Shown here: piece by piece, positions 46,939 through 60,396 of the stretch
How positions within the stretch are numbered: position 1 is the first letter of the stretch
Layout: each line of letters begins with the position of its first letter
Source of the DNA: Chionis minor
Taxonomy: Eukaryota > Chordata > Aves > Charadriiformes > Chionididae
NCBI GenBank assembly: GCA_013398295.1
Contig: VZSF01008154.1
Location: 279,593-343,592 of the forward strand
Length of the DNA: 64,000 bases
Reading direction: 5' to 3'
Made by a program: the position numbers and the translations under genes
The notes under the pieces: generated by a model
The model's database searches: none
What the model saw: only the letters and a program-made list of their open reading frames with translations
What the model was told of the DNA's origin: nothing

Positions 46939-48797
46939 GCAACATAAAATAATTGAATTGCAACTTCCAAAAGACACCAGGAATTATCCTTGCTTGATTT
47001 ACCGAGCTTATCCACTTAGAGCTACAGGTACACAAAAATTCTCAATGCTGCTGGATAAGCATTGAGATATGATTGCAGGACTGGTCATCAAGGTGGGTTT
47101 CTGTGGTTGTTTAAGTGTGGAATGCCAAAAAGCTACCGGTATCCAATTAAGTTGTCAGACGACTTGGCGAAAGTTTAGTTTCCCATTCTTATTCACCTCT
47201 TAACACAAAGTCTCATGCAGAAGTGCCCATTTACAAACATTTTAATAGACTAACAGCACCCCCTAACATACAGTGGTGGCATACGTGAAAGGATTTGCAA
47301 ATCCAACACCAAATAATTATCTGAAACATTCAAACAAGGAGCATATCTTTAAAAGTAGCCCTGAAGAGTGGCCAGACCCATCTCTTCTGGCACAATAAGG
47401 AAACTGCAAAGACTGCATTGGAACCAAGTGTTTTCTCAACATATGTTTATAAACGGAACATAAGAAGTTTGGCCGGCTGGTAAGAACGGCCCATTCTCTC
47501 ACCGGAAAAACATAATGCCTTTTTGATTGCCATGCTTGTAGTAAAAAGAAAATAAATACGATTTTGGCAAAAAGGCTCAAACAGATTTAAAAAAAAAAAA
47601 AAAAAAAGAAGGAAGCCAACCTATAGCTCTTTGCAGTCAATGCTTCACATGTCAAGTTTTACTTGATAGCTGGAAAATGAGGCTTAGGACCATAACAGAC
47701 ACTTCCTCAGGATTTATACTTCGGGCTCTTTTATAAATAAAGCAAAGTCACTTTGGGAGATATTAGCTGATCTGATGGGGCTTCTTCCTTCTATTTTTAC
47801 GCCCAGGGTAAAAGAAAAGAAAAAAACCACGTCAAAAGAGAACAAGCCACAGAAGGGCCTTATACAATCTGCCTATTTAACAGCGACTGCCTCAGGCAAG
47901 GGATGCTTCCCGTCTCCATTTTCTTCCCAGCTACTAAACCAAAAGCTATTTTCAAGCTTGGCTACACAATGTCTTAAAACAGCTCATACTCCTTCACAGT
48001 GCATGGTTCAGCCCTTGGCCAGTATTTCCAGGTTCCTGTTCCTTCTGGTGGCAGTCTAGGTTCCAACCTCCTGCCTTACGGCCCATAAGCTTCCGTTTCG
48101 GATGGAGCAGTCCCTCTTGGGTTGTATTTAGCTTAGCTGCTAACTGCCCCAGCACCTGAAAGCATTCCATGTGGGGAGAAAAAAATAAATAAATCACAAG
48201 AGTGAAATACTTGTAAGTCTTCACAGAGACTCCGGAATTTCTCCTATTTCGCAGTCACAGAGCCCAAGAAATCCAAAAGAAAATAACCATGACTTCTTCA
48301 CGCTCGTTTTGGTTACAATAAAATGCTTTTCCTTGCATTTTGTAACACAGGCCAGATCACGATGGATTACATTAATCGTGAAGAAAATGAGCCTCTTGCT
48401 TACCTTACAGCAGCATACAAGAAGGCAAAAAGCAGCATCAACTCACCATACACCATTTCAGTCTCGTTTGGAGGGAACAGTCTGAAGTCAAAAGGCAATT
48501 TATTCATTATGCCCATTCAAACTTTTATGTCCCCTGAAGATGCCAACAGAAGTCCCATGTAACGTGACGTGCTATGCCCTTGTTTTTAGCTGCAGATATA
48601 CCCGCTCCTGAGAAAATTTGAACAGGCAGGTAATAGTCACCACTTAAAAAATCATTGCATATCTACACAGAATCTGAATATAAGCATTTTGTACCGTTGT
48701 TAAACACAGCATGAAAATAAATATTAAGCTACAGCAATGCACTTAGAAGGAAAGGCAGAGCGCAGGTAGAACTACGACTTTCCACAAAATCATCCAG

Positions 48798-48866
48798 TCA
48801 CAGAATGGTTTGGAAGGAACTTTTCCAAGTTCGTCTAAGCCCAACCCCCTCCACCACACCCAGAGA
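48798..48866 (-). mobile_element. Short CR1-type 3' end, antisense
   Basis: cacagaatggtttggaagg followed by a degraded 'ccaaccccctccaccacacc' region matches the antisense 3' terminus of a CR1. Only about 70 bases are recognisable. Confidence 0.7.
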
Positions 48867-50301
48867 CATCATGTTGGTGCATACAAGCATTTCAGACACA
48901 GACATCAGAAGATGCAATTTAACTTTCAATGGACACTAACAAGCGAAGAAGAAATCCTGAAGTGCCGCATCCACTTTTTAAGGAGGAAAAAAAAAAAATA
49001 TATCAAATAAGGTGCAGGCATAACATCCTTCTGTCAGTTCTAAAACTTCCATTGCTCGCTGTAAAAATCTTTATACAAGCACACGCGTCCTCCGCTTACA
49101 GCCTTTTCACTAATATGACAATGAAGTTGCCTAAAGGACAGTACCACCACCAGAGTGCGAGGTAGACTCAAATACTCAAGTCCTCAGAAGCAGCTTGGAT
49201 CAGAGGCCACCTCAGGCTCAAAAAATATTCGGTAAGATCAGTTATTCACGCTGTGGAAAACCAAGGTTCCTTTCCTCAGATGACATCTTCACCTACCTGT
49301 CACCATTACTTGATAAAATACCAGTCCTGGTAAGCAACCGAGTGCTGGGAAGCAAAGATCTTCACTACTTGCTGAAGTAAAGAAGAAACACAGTATTGCA
49401 CTTGCTGCTGAGCACCTGTGAAGCAAACCTTCCAATATATAGAAATCAAAATATGGAAGCATCCCATTATACAGTTAATCAACATAATTCTGCAGCTGTA
49501 GAGCATGGCCAATTCTCAACTACCCGACACAGAGTGCGGGATCCAATCCTGCATTCTTTTTAGTAAATAAAATTTTTAGTCTTTCCCAATGCTTCCGAGT
49601 TATCGTGGAAGCAATGGCTTCTAGTTATCATGAGTAACCAGAGTCATTTTTAAATTAATCAGGCATTATGCAGCTCCTTCTCAGCTGTTTAAGTCAGGCA
49701 GAGGTATATCTGAAAACAAAACTACGTCCTCCCTTTGCCCCAGTTCCAAAACTCGCCTCCTCTCCATTGACGTTAGTTGAATTTCGCATGCAGAAATGGA
49801 CTCATAGGTCCACAGAACCTGAATCTAACAAGCAGGGGGGTTTGCCCCAAAAAAACGATACCATGTTGCTTATAGTTATCAATATTGACTACTATTGTAT
49901 TAACCCAATATTCTTTGCATTGAACAGAGAAGTAAATTGCCAAGCATCTCAAGACATCAGCAGTTTTTACAATTGCTGAAGTTTACTGGCACGTAGATGA
50001 ACAGCACACCGTCAAGCTACACAATCTGCCCCGTGTTTGAGAAAACCAAGAGACACAAACAGAGCTGGAACTTGTGTCTTGAGGAATCCAGGACAGATCC
50101 TTCGGCAGATAAATTCCCCTGACACCAACTTCGCACAACTGCTGACCCATCAAAGCTGTATCCATATATTGCAGCAGACTGAATGGAAGGTTTTCCGTCC
50201 CTGCTAGGTCCATTCTGCTCAGATTTTAATACAATATTTCCCAGTGGATGAAGAGATTATAATATTAGCATGGTATAGAAAGCATAGTGACCGAATAAGC
50301 T

Positions 50302-50324
50302 TAGTGTGTAGAAGTTACACACTA
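50302..50324. repeat. Inverted repeat, 9-bp perfect arms
   Basis: tagtgtgta / tacacacta arms with a 5-base loop (gaagt). A possible small hairpin. No flanking U run or gene suggests a terminator or RNA. Confidence 0.75.
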
Positions 50325-52539
50325 CCATGCACAGTACATTAGTCCACGGAGGAATATGTATGTTCATAAAAGAAGCCTAACAAAAAGAATAGGCAGGGAG
50401 AACAGAGACGGTTTTAATGGTTAGATAGTAAGTAATGTCTTTTATGTTTATCTTGTAAGTCATTCAGCAGGGAAACACCTACTGTCCAGCTGTGGGTCTA
50501 GAAAAAGTTAAATCAAATAAAGCTAAATCCTGTTCAGCAACTCACTTGTTCTCCGGTGTCCACGCTTAACTCCGTCAACCTTATTTGCAAATGCAAACCA
50601 CTACAGCGCAGTACTCTACTAGGGATTTGTATAAAAAGACCAGTTTGGAAGAAGATACAGCTTTTTTTCCCTCTCCATTCTTATTTTTCCTGCTCACCGG
50701 AACAAATTCTGCCCCTCCTCTCCCAACTAAAACCCAATTTTCAAAACAGCCCATTGCCTTTGCTTCGTTGTTGAAGTCAGAGTAGACACCACCAGTCGTT
50801 CCTGGCACCGGGAGCTCTGGATTTGCCTGCAGAGCAGACAGAAAGCCACTCCAGCGAGACCTGCCGTCCCCATTAACCACTTTTACAGTTGTAATATTTT
50901 TTCACCGTCTCCTCGTAGCCCCTTCGCATTCCAATGCGCCTGTGTGAGGTTACTAATGAGGAAGTGGGTATCTAATAAATTCCAACCTTTTCCAGAAATA
51001 CGGTACTAGGAATAAAATGTATTATACTCAGAGAAGGCCAAGAAATAGCTTCCTATGCCCCTGAATAATAGAAATCCAGGGTACCTGGGTCCTTTGTTTG
51101 GACACACACCAGATACGAAACTGCATCACTTGGACAGGATGACTATTTTGAGTTGACTGCAGAGAGATTCTTTTATCGTATCTTAACCGCAAGACACGAT
51201 AAACATCTCCCAGTTAGGAGATCTGGCAGATTTTGCCATTCAGCTTGTGTTCACAGAAGTTTTTTGGTTCTCTAACGTTGAAAAACCATCAGGATGATCA
51301 CTAAGAGACTCCAGGCAGATTCTCTTGTAAAGTCGTGTGTTGAACACCCCACCAGTTGACTCCGTTTTAAAAAAAGGAAAAAAAAGTTAAATAAATACCA
51401 CATCTCTCAGCATTTTAGCAAGTGCTGTAGGAATTGCCCCAGTTCAGGATGACCAACGAGAAAAAAAACAGGGCTGTTAACAGCAGAGCCAGAGCCAAGA
51501 AAAGAAAGGAAGGGCAATGGCTGTTCCGCTGCCTGGCTCCATGGAAAGCTAGGAAGAATACGTGCCATAAACCCCGTAAGTGTCCTTTATCAAAAGCTGG
51601 AAGACTAAAAGACAGGGCAGCATTTCCCAGCTGCACAGCACAACAGGTGGCCACCTCGTTACCCACCAATGGCACATAAACACATTTTGTTCCGTTACAA
51701 TATAGATATACACACACAGAGAGGTCTGATTGCTGAGTCTTTAGTGTCTCAAAAAAGCAGAGGAGAACACCTACCTCTCATTTCAGGCAGTACAAAGGCT
51801 CAGTTGAGCACTGGGGAAATCAGCGTGAAGGCAGTTGGTAGTTCCACCGGCACCTCCACAATCGTGGTTTTAAAAGGCAAGGCAAAATTACCAGAGAACA
51901 GCGAGACGCTGAAACCTTAGAGGATTTTGAGCTAGTTTTGAGAATCCCTGACCTTAGCATGTTTGGCATTTACCTACATGAACTGCACAGCCTCGGTATA
52001 ACATTTCAAGTCCTTTACTGAGAGCTCAAACTTAGCGCATATGGCTCGACAGACAAAAATATAACGTAACAGACATCAGGGGGAAAAAACCCAGCATCTA
52101 CGCTTCGAGAAGCAATGAGGCAGGTTGCTCGAGATGCTGATGATGCAGCTCATAGAACAACGCCTGGTTTGCTGAGATGACCTCTGAGAGCTTCCAAAGG
52201 CATAATACACAATTTGATTACTACTCCCATAAAAATTAAAGGGATTTTGTATTCCTCAGCAGCAGAGTCTCTGCTGGCTTCTGATAGAAAGCTATAATGA
52301 AGGAATAATAATGCACTGCAGATGATCATTAAGACAGACAGGGCACGACATGTTTCCAAGAGAAAGCCTCTAGTTATGGTTCGGAGACCTGATAACATGT
52401 CAAATGTAATAAACCAAATTGCACGAAACAAATCACTCTAATTTCATCTTTTTTCTATCATTACATCTGTTCCCCCACAATGTATCCTCATGTAGTCCAT
52501 GAGACATAAATCTATACGGGACTAATTCGTATTAATTTT

Positions 52540-52574
52540 ACGCTTACCAAATACACGAGGTATTCGGTAAGCGT
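52540..52574. repeat. Inverted repeat, 14-bp arms
   Basis: acgcttaccaaata (52,540-52,553) pairs with tattcggtaagcgt (52,561-52,574) at 13 of 14 positions across a 7-base loop. It is too short for a microRNA precursor. It could be a relic of a short inverted-repeat element or a binding site. Confidence 0.8.
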
Positions 52575-53790
52575 TGCACCAGCTCTAACGTTTTTGCTTG
52601 GTGTATAGAACTAGTGCATAAATAATTACTAGCGATTTGCACGTAGATTTTATCAGTTCCAAATCACTGCTGAAGAAAAACCCCAGGAATGCAAAAGTTG
52701 TACTCTACTCTATTTTCCTTGCAGTTGTCTCTCTGCTGTGCCACCAATCCAAAGCAAGGACTAAAGGGGAAAAGCTACCTTAAGTAGGGGGCATTTCACC
52801 CCACTGAAAGAAGGAGCTTTGCAGAGGGAATGCTGACTCTTCAAAGCCTGAAGCGAGTCCTTTAGGACCAAGTTCTTCACACTCTCAGGCCTCCACCTCA
52901 GCATCCCCACGCTGGGGAAGGTAAACGTCAAGACCAAGTGCAAGTAATTTCTCTTTTAAAAGGCTAAAACGATGTTGTGGCATTCTCTGGGGATTTAAAT
53001 GACCTTTTTGTCCCCACAACAGCATTTACTCACTGATAATAAGGAGAACTCTGCCATCACTACCTTCTACACGTTGATATGTACGTGTTTCTGTTCGGAA
53101 GGACCTCTGAGCTACTAAAACTACAGCAAGCTTCAGGAGAAGGAGGGGTAAAAAAAAAAGTTTATTTGTTTTCTTGCTTAGCTGCCACGCATTCATACCC
53201 CATCTTTCAAAATACTTCTGGCTTCAAATGCCAATCAGAATAATCAAGCGCAGTCACAGTTTTAGTTGGACAGATTTCTTCCAATCTGAAATATTCCCAA
53301 ACTCCCGCTCGCTAAATCAGCTTCAGGTGAGGCTTTGGTTTTCCATGACATTTCTATGTCAGTAAAATCCCAGTGGAGAGAAAAGAGTCAGGAAGAACAG
53401 CAGAAAAAGATGATCAAGTCGTTACACGCAGTCAGTAGTGGCAAGTCTATAAAAAGGCAAAGCCAGTCAGAATTTTTCAGCTGAGAATCTTGTCAGAGAA
53501 TATTTAATTGGTGTCCGGTACAACTCAAAGTCTAGGGAAGGAGAAAAGCCAAAAACCCAGTAGCATCCGTCATCTTCTCAGAAGCAGGAAATTCAGAGTG
53601 AAACCTCAGTTCTGCCTTCCTGAGATGAGAAATTGAGTCTATCTTTGCATATCCCAGACACACTCTCTAATCAAAAGGGTCTCTCTTCCTCTTTCTGCTC
53701 TTCTGTCAAAAATATGAAGCAGTATAACTTCTATTCTAATGGAAATAATTAGGAAACCCTGGGGTTTTGGGGGTTTTTTGCGGGACAGAA

Positions 53791-53822
53791 TTATTTTCCT
53801 TTAACCTTATTTTCCTTTAACC
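53791..53822 (+). repeat. Perfect 16-bp tandem duplication
   Basis: Two adjacent identical copies of ttattttcctttaacc, just downstream of a G/T tract. Confidence 0.9.
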
Positions 53823-56800
53823 AGCCTTTCTGAAGATTCTTCCACATAACTTCGCATTACCACCCCTGATAGGTATTGACTGGAATTACTCCACATAAGC
53901 ATTGCTCTCCCATCAGCCTACGCTGTTCTGATGGATTTCACAGACTGCCGCATTTGACCACAAGCATTCGACGAAATTATAATCAATTATCAGCAATTTA
54001 AAAAAAAAAAAAATCAGTCGGACAACTACTGCAAACAAAGTATAGCAGGGTGTGCTTTGAAGCTTATGTGTGGGCGTCAGCAGCAGCAGCTCAGGAATTT
54101 TGTTAGCAGCATATTTACAGACGCCGCTTCCCAAGGCACGGTAAGCCCTCGCATACCTCCCCAACCAGCTGGCTGGCAAGAGGTCGGGCGCCGCTTTAGC
54201 TTTGTCGTGACACCACCTCTCCGAAACCAGATGCGACACCATCTATCAGCTTTACGATCGGCATACAAAAACCACCCTCCAGAGAGCAACAGCCAAATGA
54301 ACGCCGCCTCAACTGACCTCAGGCAAAGCCTCAGGGGCAGAAAGACATTAAGCAATACTTACATATTCCATTCATCGTATTATTCTTCCTGCTACTTTTT
54401 TAGCATACGGTAAATAATTTTAGCCAACTAGCTAAAACCACATTCTTCCGTCTTCTCTGCGACGACGCAGTGAGGACCTCCTGCCAGTCTAGATGTCATT
54501 TGATGGCAGAGGAGGATTAAACCCCCCCGTGGAAGGATGGCAAGTGACGTTCAAGACTCATTGCCCACAGCTACTTCCCACTGGTGAACGGTGGAGCGTG
54601 CGTTACCTTAAAATAAGCTGCGAGATGCTCGCGGAGCACGGCAAATGCTTTACCTGCACGCTCAACAGCGTCAACCGCAAACCCGAGAGGCAGGAGGACT
54701 ACCACAGCTTGCCATTTGGTTGACCGGTATGGGTTACACAGATAAAAAGTTAGAGAATAATATTCAATTTCCCATTAGATGCTGATGTCGCATAAGGATA
54801 GTGTGAAGACTAAGCGCAAGCTTGCTGATTTTTACTTCTTGCAATCATTCGCTTAACAGAAGAAGGTTTAATATCATTATATTAAAAAAAACAAATTCTC
54901 ATTAAACAAGCACTCAAATGAATCATTCATGCATTCCTCTTCAAAGTGAAATACCTTTTGCAACATGCTGGCCATTTAAAAGTCAATTCTTCATGTCCCC
55001 TTCAGTTACTTACCTAAAAAAAAGGAAAAAAACATTTATTTTCCATGTTTACAAATCTATCATGAATACATACCTTGCCCTCCACTGCCTCCCCAGTCAG
55101 TTTTCAGTACTTATAAATTAGTTAAGACTATTAGGGCAATGGGTTTTGGTTATATTATTAGTTTAGATGACATGTTTCCATTTCTGCTTCAGCTAAGCAC
55201 TCAGAAATTGAATTTAAGAATTTTTTTTCATATTATTGCTTTTTTCCTCCCCAGAAAATGATTTCCAAACAAAAGCTACTCAATGCCTTCAACCACTTGT
55301 TTTCCACATTCTGTGTATTCACTCGGGCGAAAAAGTCATTATTGCAGTCGCAGTAATGGAGATATAAAACATTCAGCAAAAAGTACTCCAGTGTGGTCTT
55401 TAGTACATAAATTCATGCAACGTGAACCACTATCACCAAGAAAACACCTTTTGAACAGCCAGAGCAGAGGACAGCAAACCCTGAGACTCTGGTTGCCAGG
55501 CCAGTTCTATGAACTCGGGTGCAGCTTTCCCCCACCTATCTCCATCGGATCCATATTTTAACCACTTCCTTTTCAGTTCTGGCTTTGGTCTCTCGTGGCT
55601 TTGGAGATGGAACGCTGGTGTCTAACAGTAGGTACCGCTGCCCATCTGAGGAACCAGCTACCGACGCAAAAGTAGAAAAAAAGCTTGCTCTCAACAACGT
55701 TTGCCTCTTCACTCACTCGCTACTCAATTCCATCCTCTTTCCCGGCCCTCTCTTTTCCTCCCAAGCCATCAGAACCATTTCAGAAGTCGATGCTCTTCTC
55801 TTGCTTCTACCACGCTTCCTTTTAGGAAAGAACGGCTGCATTCAAGGCTTTTCCCATCCAAACTTCACATTCTTAATGATAACCGCGTCAAGATCCAGAA
55901 ACAGCCAAACTTTGTAATTCTCAGGTGATTAAGTTGAATTTATCACAAGGGATTGGACCTGTATTTCATGTCTGTCCAAATGATAAAATAAATAAATCCA
56001 TTCCGCAGCCCTGTCATTCTCTACACTGTAAACAGTTTTGGTCACTTACTTTAACTACTGTCCTAAAGCACTTTTAGAAATGACGACAAATTAAAGCACA
56101 GCTTCTAGAAAGTACTTGGCAACACTAGCAAGCAATATATTTAGCGATGATGACGACAAAGACAGACTGACCAGTGCACACCATTTGCCAAGCAGCAGCC
56201 CCACTGGGCTCCTGCCGCCACCAGGCTGGTTTGCAGACTCATACACCGGGTTTTGGGCTGAAGGGACTTGAATTTCTTTTTTAACTTTTTGCTTGCTTCT
56301 TTGCTCTATGAGGATCACGTCTTTCAGGGGTTTTTTTGCTTACGGGAGAACGACTAAAAACATATCAGAAAACCAAAGCCCGAAACAGTCATGTAAGCAT
56401 AGCAATTAGTTTTATCGACTCGTAGGTGAATCCCCACAAAGCAATGACTACTGGCACTTCCAAATAAAAGTTTCACCTGGAAAGCACTGGAGCAACAGCG
56501 CATATAAGCCCCCAAAAGCGGTAACAGAACTACACCCTCCAGTCAGCAGCAGCGAGAGCAGCGTAGGCATGACAAGCTCACAGTTCTCTTCCACAGAAAC
56601 ACAGTTTTCCATCATACACGGCACCTGTTTTCAACAAACCAGCCCTGAAAAAACAGGGAGGCGGGGGCTGAGAAGCTCCACGAGGTCCTGGCCTCCCCCT
56701 TCTCCCCCAGGAGCGCTTGCCCAGAGGCCGAGCATCCGGATGGGAAGAGTCTCCAGCACAGCCCAGAACTATCCTGCAAAACTCAAACGGATCTCGACTC

Positions 56801-59339
56801 TCGTTTCCCCCGTTAACGCGTTATCTGTCACTCTTTATGATTTAATTGCATTTATTATGACTTCTTTTCTACACTCAAACCAAAAAATCATTTTAAAAGT
56901 TTACAGTATCGCCTATAAAAGGTATCATTATCTTAGATGATGATGTCCTAAAACTACCCCAAAAATATATCCTTACAGGCACCGATTCTGAAAAGAAAAA
57001 TATTTCATATTGCATCCATACCACCACTTTTGCCACGTGCCGGCTTTTCAGACGTGTCCTTAACTAATACCAGAAGTTGAAAATGATCAGAAATGCAGGT
57101 GAAACCCATAACTAAATAGCTTCCACATTCGATCAAAAACTCATCTGAATTTCTTTAAGTCATAACCCCATACTTGCCAGCATTACGCTTGCCCAAGCTT
57201 TCTGAAAAATTTCAGACGGAAATTGCACTTTTCCTCACATAATGTGCTCACACTGAACAGACCGTACAGGCTCAACATTAATTCCGCCCGTACTCAACTA
57301 ACTTTATTTTAGACTGAATTTTTAAATCGTTGCCAAATTCAGACATCTACTGCACAAGTTCTGCTGCTTCCACCTCCTGTCAGCCTACTCTGAGATGCCT
57401 CTGAACACTTCTTTTTTTTCTCCCTGGCAGAACTCTTATTATCATCTTCTTTCAAAGCAGAAAATTTTGGTCCGCTAGTCCATATGCACGCACAGGTTTA
57501 GTCTTTTTCAAGAGAAATGCAACTGCCAGCTACAATTCTTACTTCTCCAGCGTATAAGCCCATTTCAGAGTTTATAACATTATTGTGCTTAACTACAGGA
57601 TGTTAACCGGATTTAAGATCTACTACTACATATTTTTGTCCTTAAAATATTTATTACTGCCATCTTTTCCTACCATTGTTTGCAACGATGAGCCCCGTAC
57701 CCGTTCCACAGGTAATTTTGAGTGATGACGATAAAAAACTTGAGGGACTTTCTCCCCCCCGGCAGTGCCGCCTTTGCGGTTTAAAAAGTTGAGAGAGCCC
57801 CATGCAAAAAATACACATTAACCTTTAAATACTACAGCTAAAGCTTATTTCTGTGGAAAAATATCTTTGTCCTTTGCCATTTGGCAACCGTCACACTCAT
57901 TCAGTCGCCTGGGGCTTAAACCAGAAGAGCCAAAATCAAGACAAGCGCCCCTTGTTGTGCATTAAAAGTAATCATCAAGGCGGCACATTCTTTGTCAGGT
58001 CTAGCTGTGGATCACAAGCATTCCACTGGGATGAGGTGGACATTTCTCTTTTATCAGTGAAAAGTAGTGACCAAGTGAAACAACCATCCGACAGACTCCA
58101 AATGAGGTGACTCATCTGGAGATGATGAAGCCCATACCATTTCTTTCATGTCATGTCCTTCATTTCCCACCTTAGCAGTGCAAGGCACCCAAGACGGCGC
58201 TGACTCCGGAATTGTTTAGTTTAGACACAGGACATAAGTCGGTAGACTTCGTTTGGCATCTCAACCGCCTCCTTCAGGGAACACCAAGCAACCGTCAAGG
58301 TGAAGGCACTCTTGCTGCTCCTAGGTTCTTCTCTCTCAGCTATTCCCAGGCTTTGCAATTGTCACTGCTTCTAGCCAACAGCAACATCACAAGAGCTTAA
58401 CTTGCAAAGGTAACCCAATTCTACGCGCTTAAGCGTATGATTAAAAGGGATAGAGACATGATTTGAACTTCTACTTGTTCAAGCAAGCGGTTAACCACGT
58501 GCTTGAGCAAAATTCTGAAACCTTCTTGCATGCATTACCCTGCAGAAGAGCTACCTCTCAGCAACTCAGCTGATGCCAAAGCGTGCAGTAGATCTCCACA
58601 GATTTGTTTCAAGAACAGTTAAGAAGTCTTGAAGTCTTCCTTCCCATCTTGAGAACGGTTGGGTTTTTTCCAAAATAAACAAATAAAAAATTTAAAAAAG
58701 AAGATTTCTTTGGTCCTGGGTTACTTTTCGTATCCAAACCAGGCAAATACAGGTTTCGTACTTAGATCAGGCTGCAGGCTCAAGGTTGGGGGACAACGTT
58801 GAGGATCCTGCTCCCAATCCAGTAAAACAAGCATTTGAGCTTTCTGATGCCAACACACCAGGCGAGAATCCTTCCTGATCACCAAGCTCCGAGTTATTCT
58901 GGACAAGCATCTCAGTTTCTTCGGTGGATCTGCTCAACTTTGTATAGTTAAATATTTATTGGGTCAGGGAGAGAGGATGCATAACGTGGGCCATAAAGCA
59001 GCGAAGAAATCGGCGTAATTGATGAGCCATTAAAAACTACATTACTGTTTCCTTAGACATTTGAAGTGAACCTTGCAGTGCTGGTAAAAGACCTTAAAAT
59101 GACTAGTCTGCAAGTTTGGCTTCATCATTTGTATAAAGAGCTGATTGTCTTTTCATATTCCCTCCTCCCCCTTTCTCAATACCATACCAGCACATCGCTA
59201 ACAACAGGACTATCAGAAGTGTCACTGGACACGATACGTATGGGTTTTTTCTTCTCCAATATTAGTTTTTAAGAGAAATAGGATATCCGCTGTAGAAAAA
59301 GAAATAATGACCACATTAGGAGCAGGTGTCACGACAACA

Positions 59340-59367
59340 AACAGCCTACCAAAACAACAGCCTACCA
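59340..59367 (+). repeat. Direct repeat, 16-bp period
   Basis: aacagcctacca occurs at 59,340 and again at 59,356, so one unit is 16 bases. A partial micro-duplication. Confidence 0.75.
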
Positions 59368-60369
59368 CCTTTGTCCATGAGACTCTAAGCCGCACCTTCC
59401 TCCAATTTTAGAGGAGGATAAAGACGCAAGAGTTACTATGAATCAGGGAGGAAATCAGTATAACAGCCTAAATATTGAGCTTCTTGCAAAATAGGATTAG
59501 TGCTGATGGATGAAGCTGTCTCTCCTGTCTAACAATTAGACGTGATCCTCCAAAAACTCTCCCCGGAATTGTATTAACTAGCAATTACAGAGGTAAATAT
59601 AGCTAGGAGATTGAAATCATATTTCTCATACCGCTGCGGTGGACTTGAAGCAAAAATAGTTTCATCCGAGCCTGCGTACTGCCCTCCGCTCTGTGAAACA
59701 TTGACAAATCCTTCCTTCAGGATTCACATCCACCAAATTAGATCAATACGAAGCTGCCTTCCCTTCCAATCCCTCATTCCAGGAGCCAGCGGTGGCTGGA
59801 AGTACTACCCTCTTCCAGTGATTAACTGCTCGGGCTCATCCCACGTCCACCAAGTCATTGTGCTCTTTGGTTTCCACACCAGCTTCTCGCACCTGCGTAG
59901 AGCACCTTATGCAAGAAGCAAACGCTGTGGTCTTTCTTGTTCCATCTTTTAAATTAAAACGTAGTTTAAAAAACACATTTTTCCAACCTAGTAGCTTTTA
60001 TCCTTCACTGTAACATACATTGTGTTTAAAAATCCTATTCTGAACTAATCTTTTAAGAAATTCGCTATTATTTTTTTCCTCCCTCTTTTCTGCAATGCTT
60101 TATCCGTTTTCCCTTACTGTTTTTTTTATCCTGATACCTGCAACTCGCTGAGGAAGTAGCCTGAGAAAAGCTGTATTAAATCAGATTTTTTTTTAATTCC
60201 TCCAGTGCTAAACATCTCACTCAGCACAACCATAATGCTCACCTCAGCATTCCCGTGTGGAAGGAGAGTAAACGGAAGAAGATACTTATCACTCTTATCT
60301 GTCGGAATAATTTTGTTTCTCCTGTATAAAGGAGGTAAAAATTGTTTTACCTTGGAAAACAAAGCTCTA

Positions 60370-60396
60370 TAGAGAGAGGGAGAGAGAGGGAAAGAA
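60370..60396. repeat. GA-rich simple repeat
   Basis: An interrupted (GA)n/GGGA run of about 27 bases, purine-only on the plus strand. Confidence 0.7.

Larger units (their letters stand above)
45581..48797. other. Unique non-coding stretch
   Basis: Contents: a TA/TG microsatellite (45,665-45,697), a 16-bp tandem duplication (46,907-46,938) and a 19-base A homopolymer (47,589-47,607). No gene is recognised. Confidence 0.5.

Noticed and set aside
49280..49329. 50-bp plus-strand segment with good acceptor (ttcctttcctcag) and donor (gtaagc)
   Set aside because: It is very short, two frames are open, no neighbouring exons fit, and another donor-like site lies only about 50 bases upstream.
52150..52431. 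93-codon minus-strand frame with two hydrophobic stretches
   Set aside because: A frame of this length is expected by chance in this much AT-rich sequence. It has no family resemblance, CpG-rich start or splice context.
54493..54723. 76-codon plus-strand frame in a GC-richer patch
   Set aside because: Codon use looks coding-like, but I recognise no family and see no convincing splice sites.
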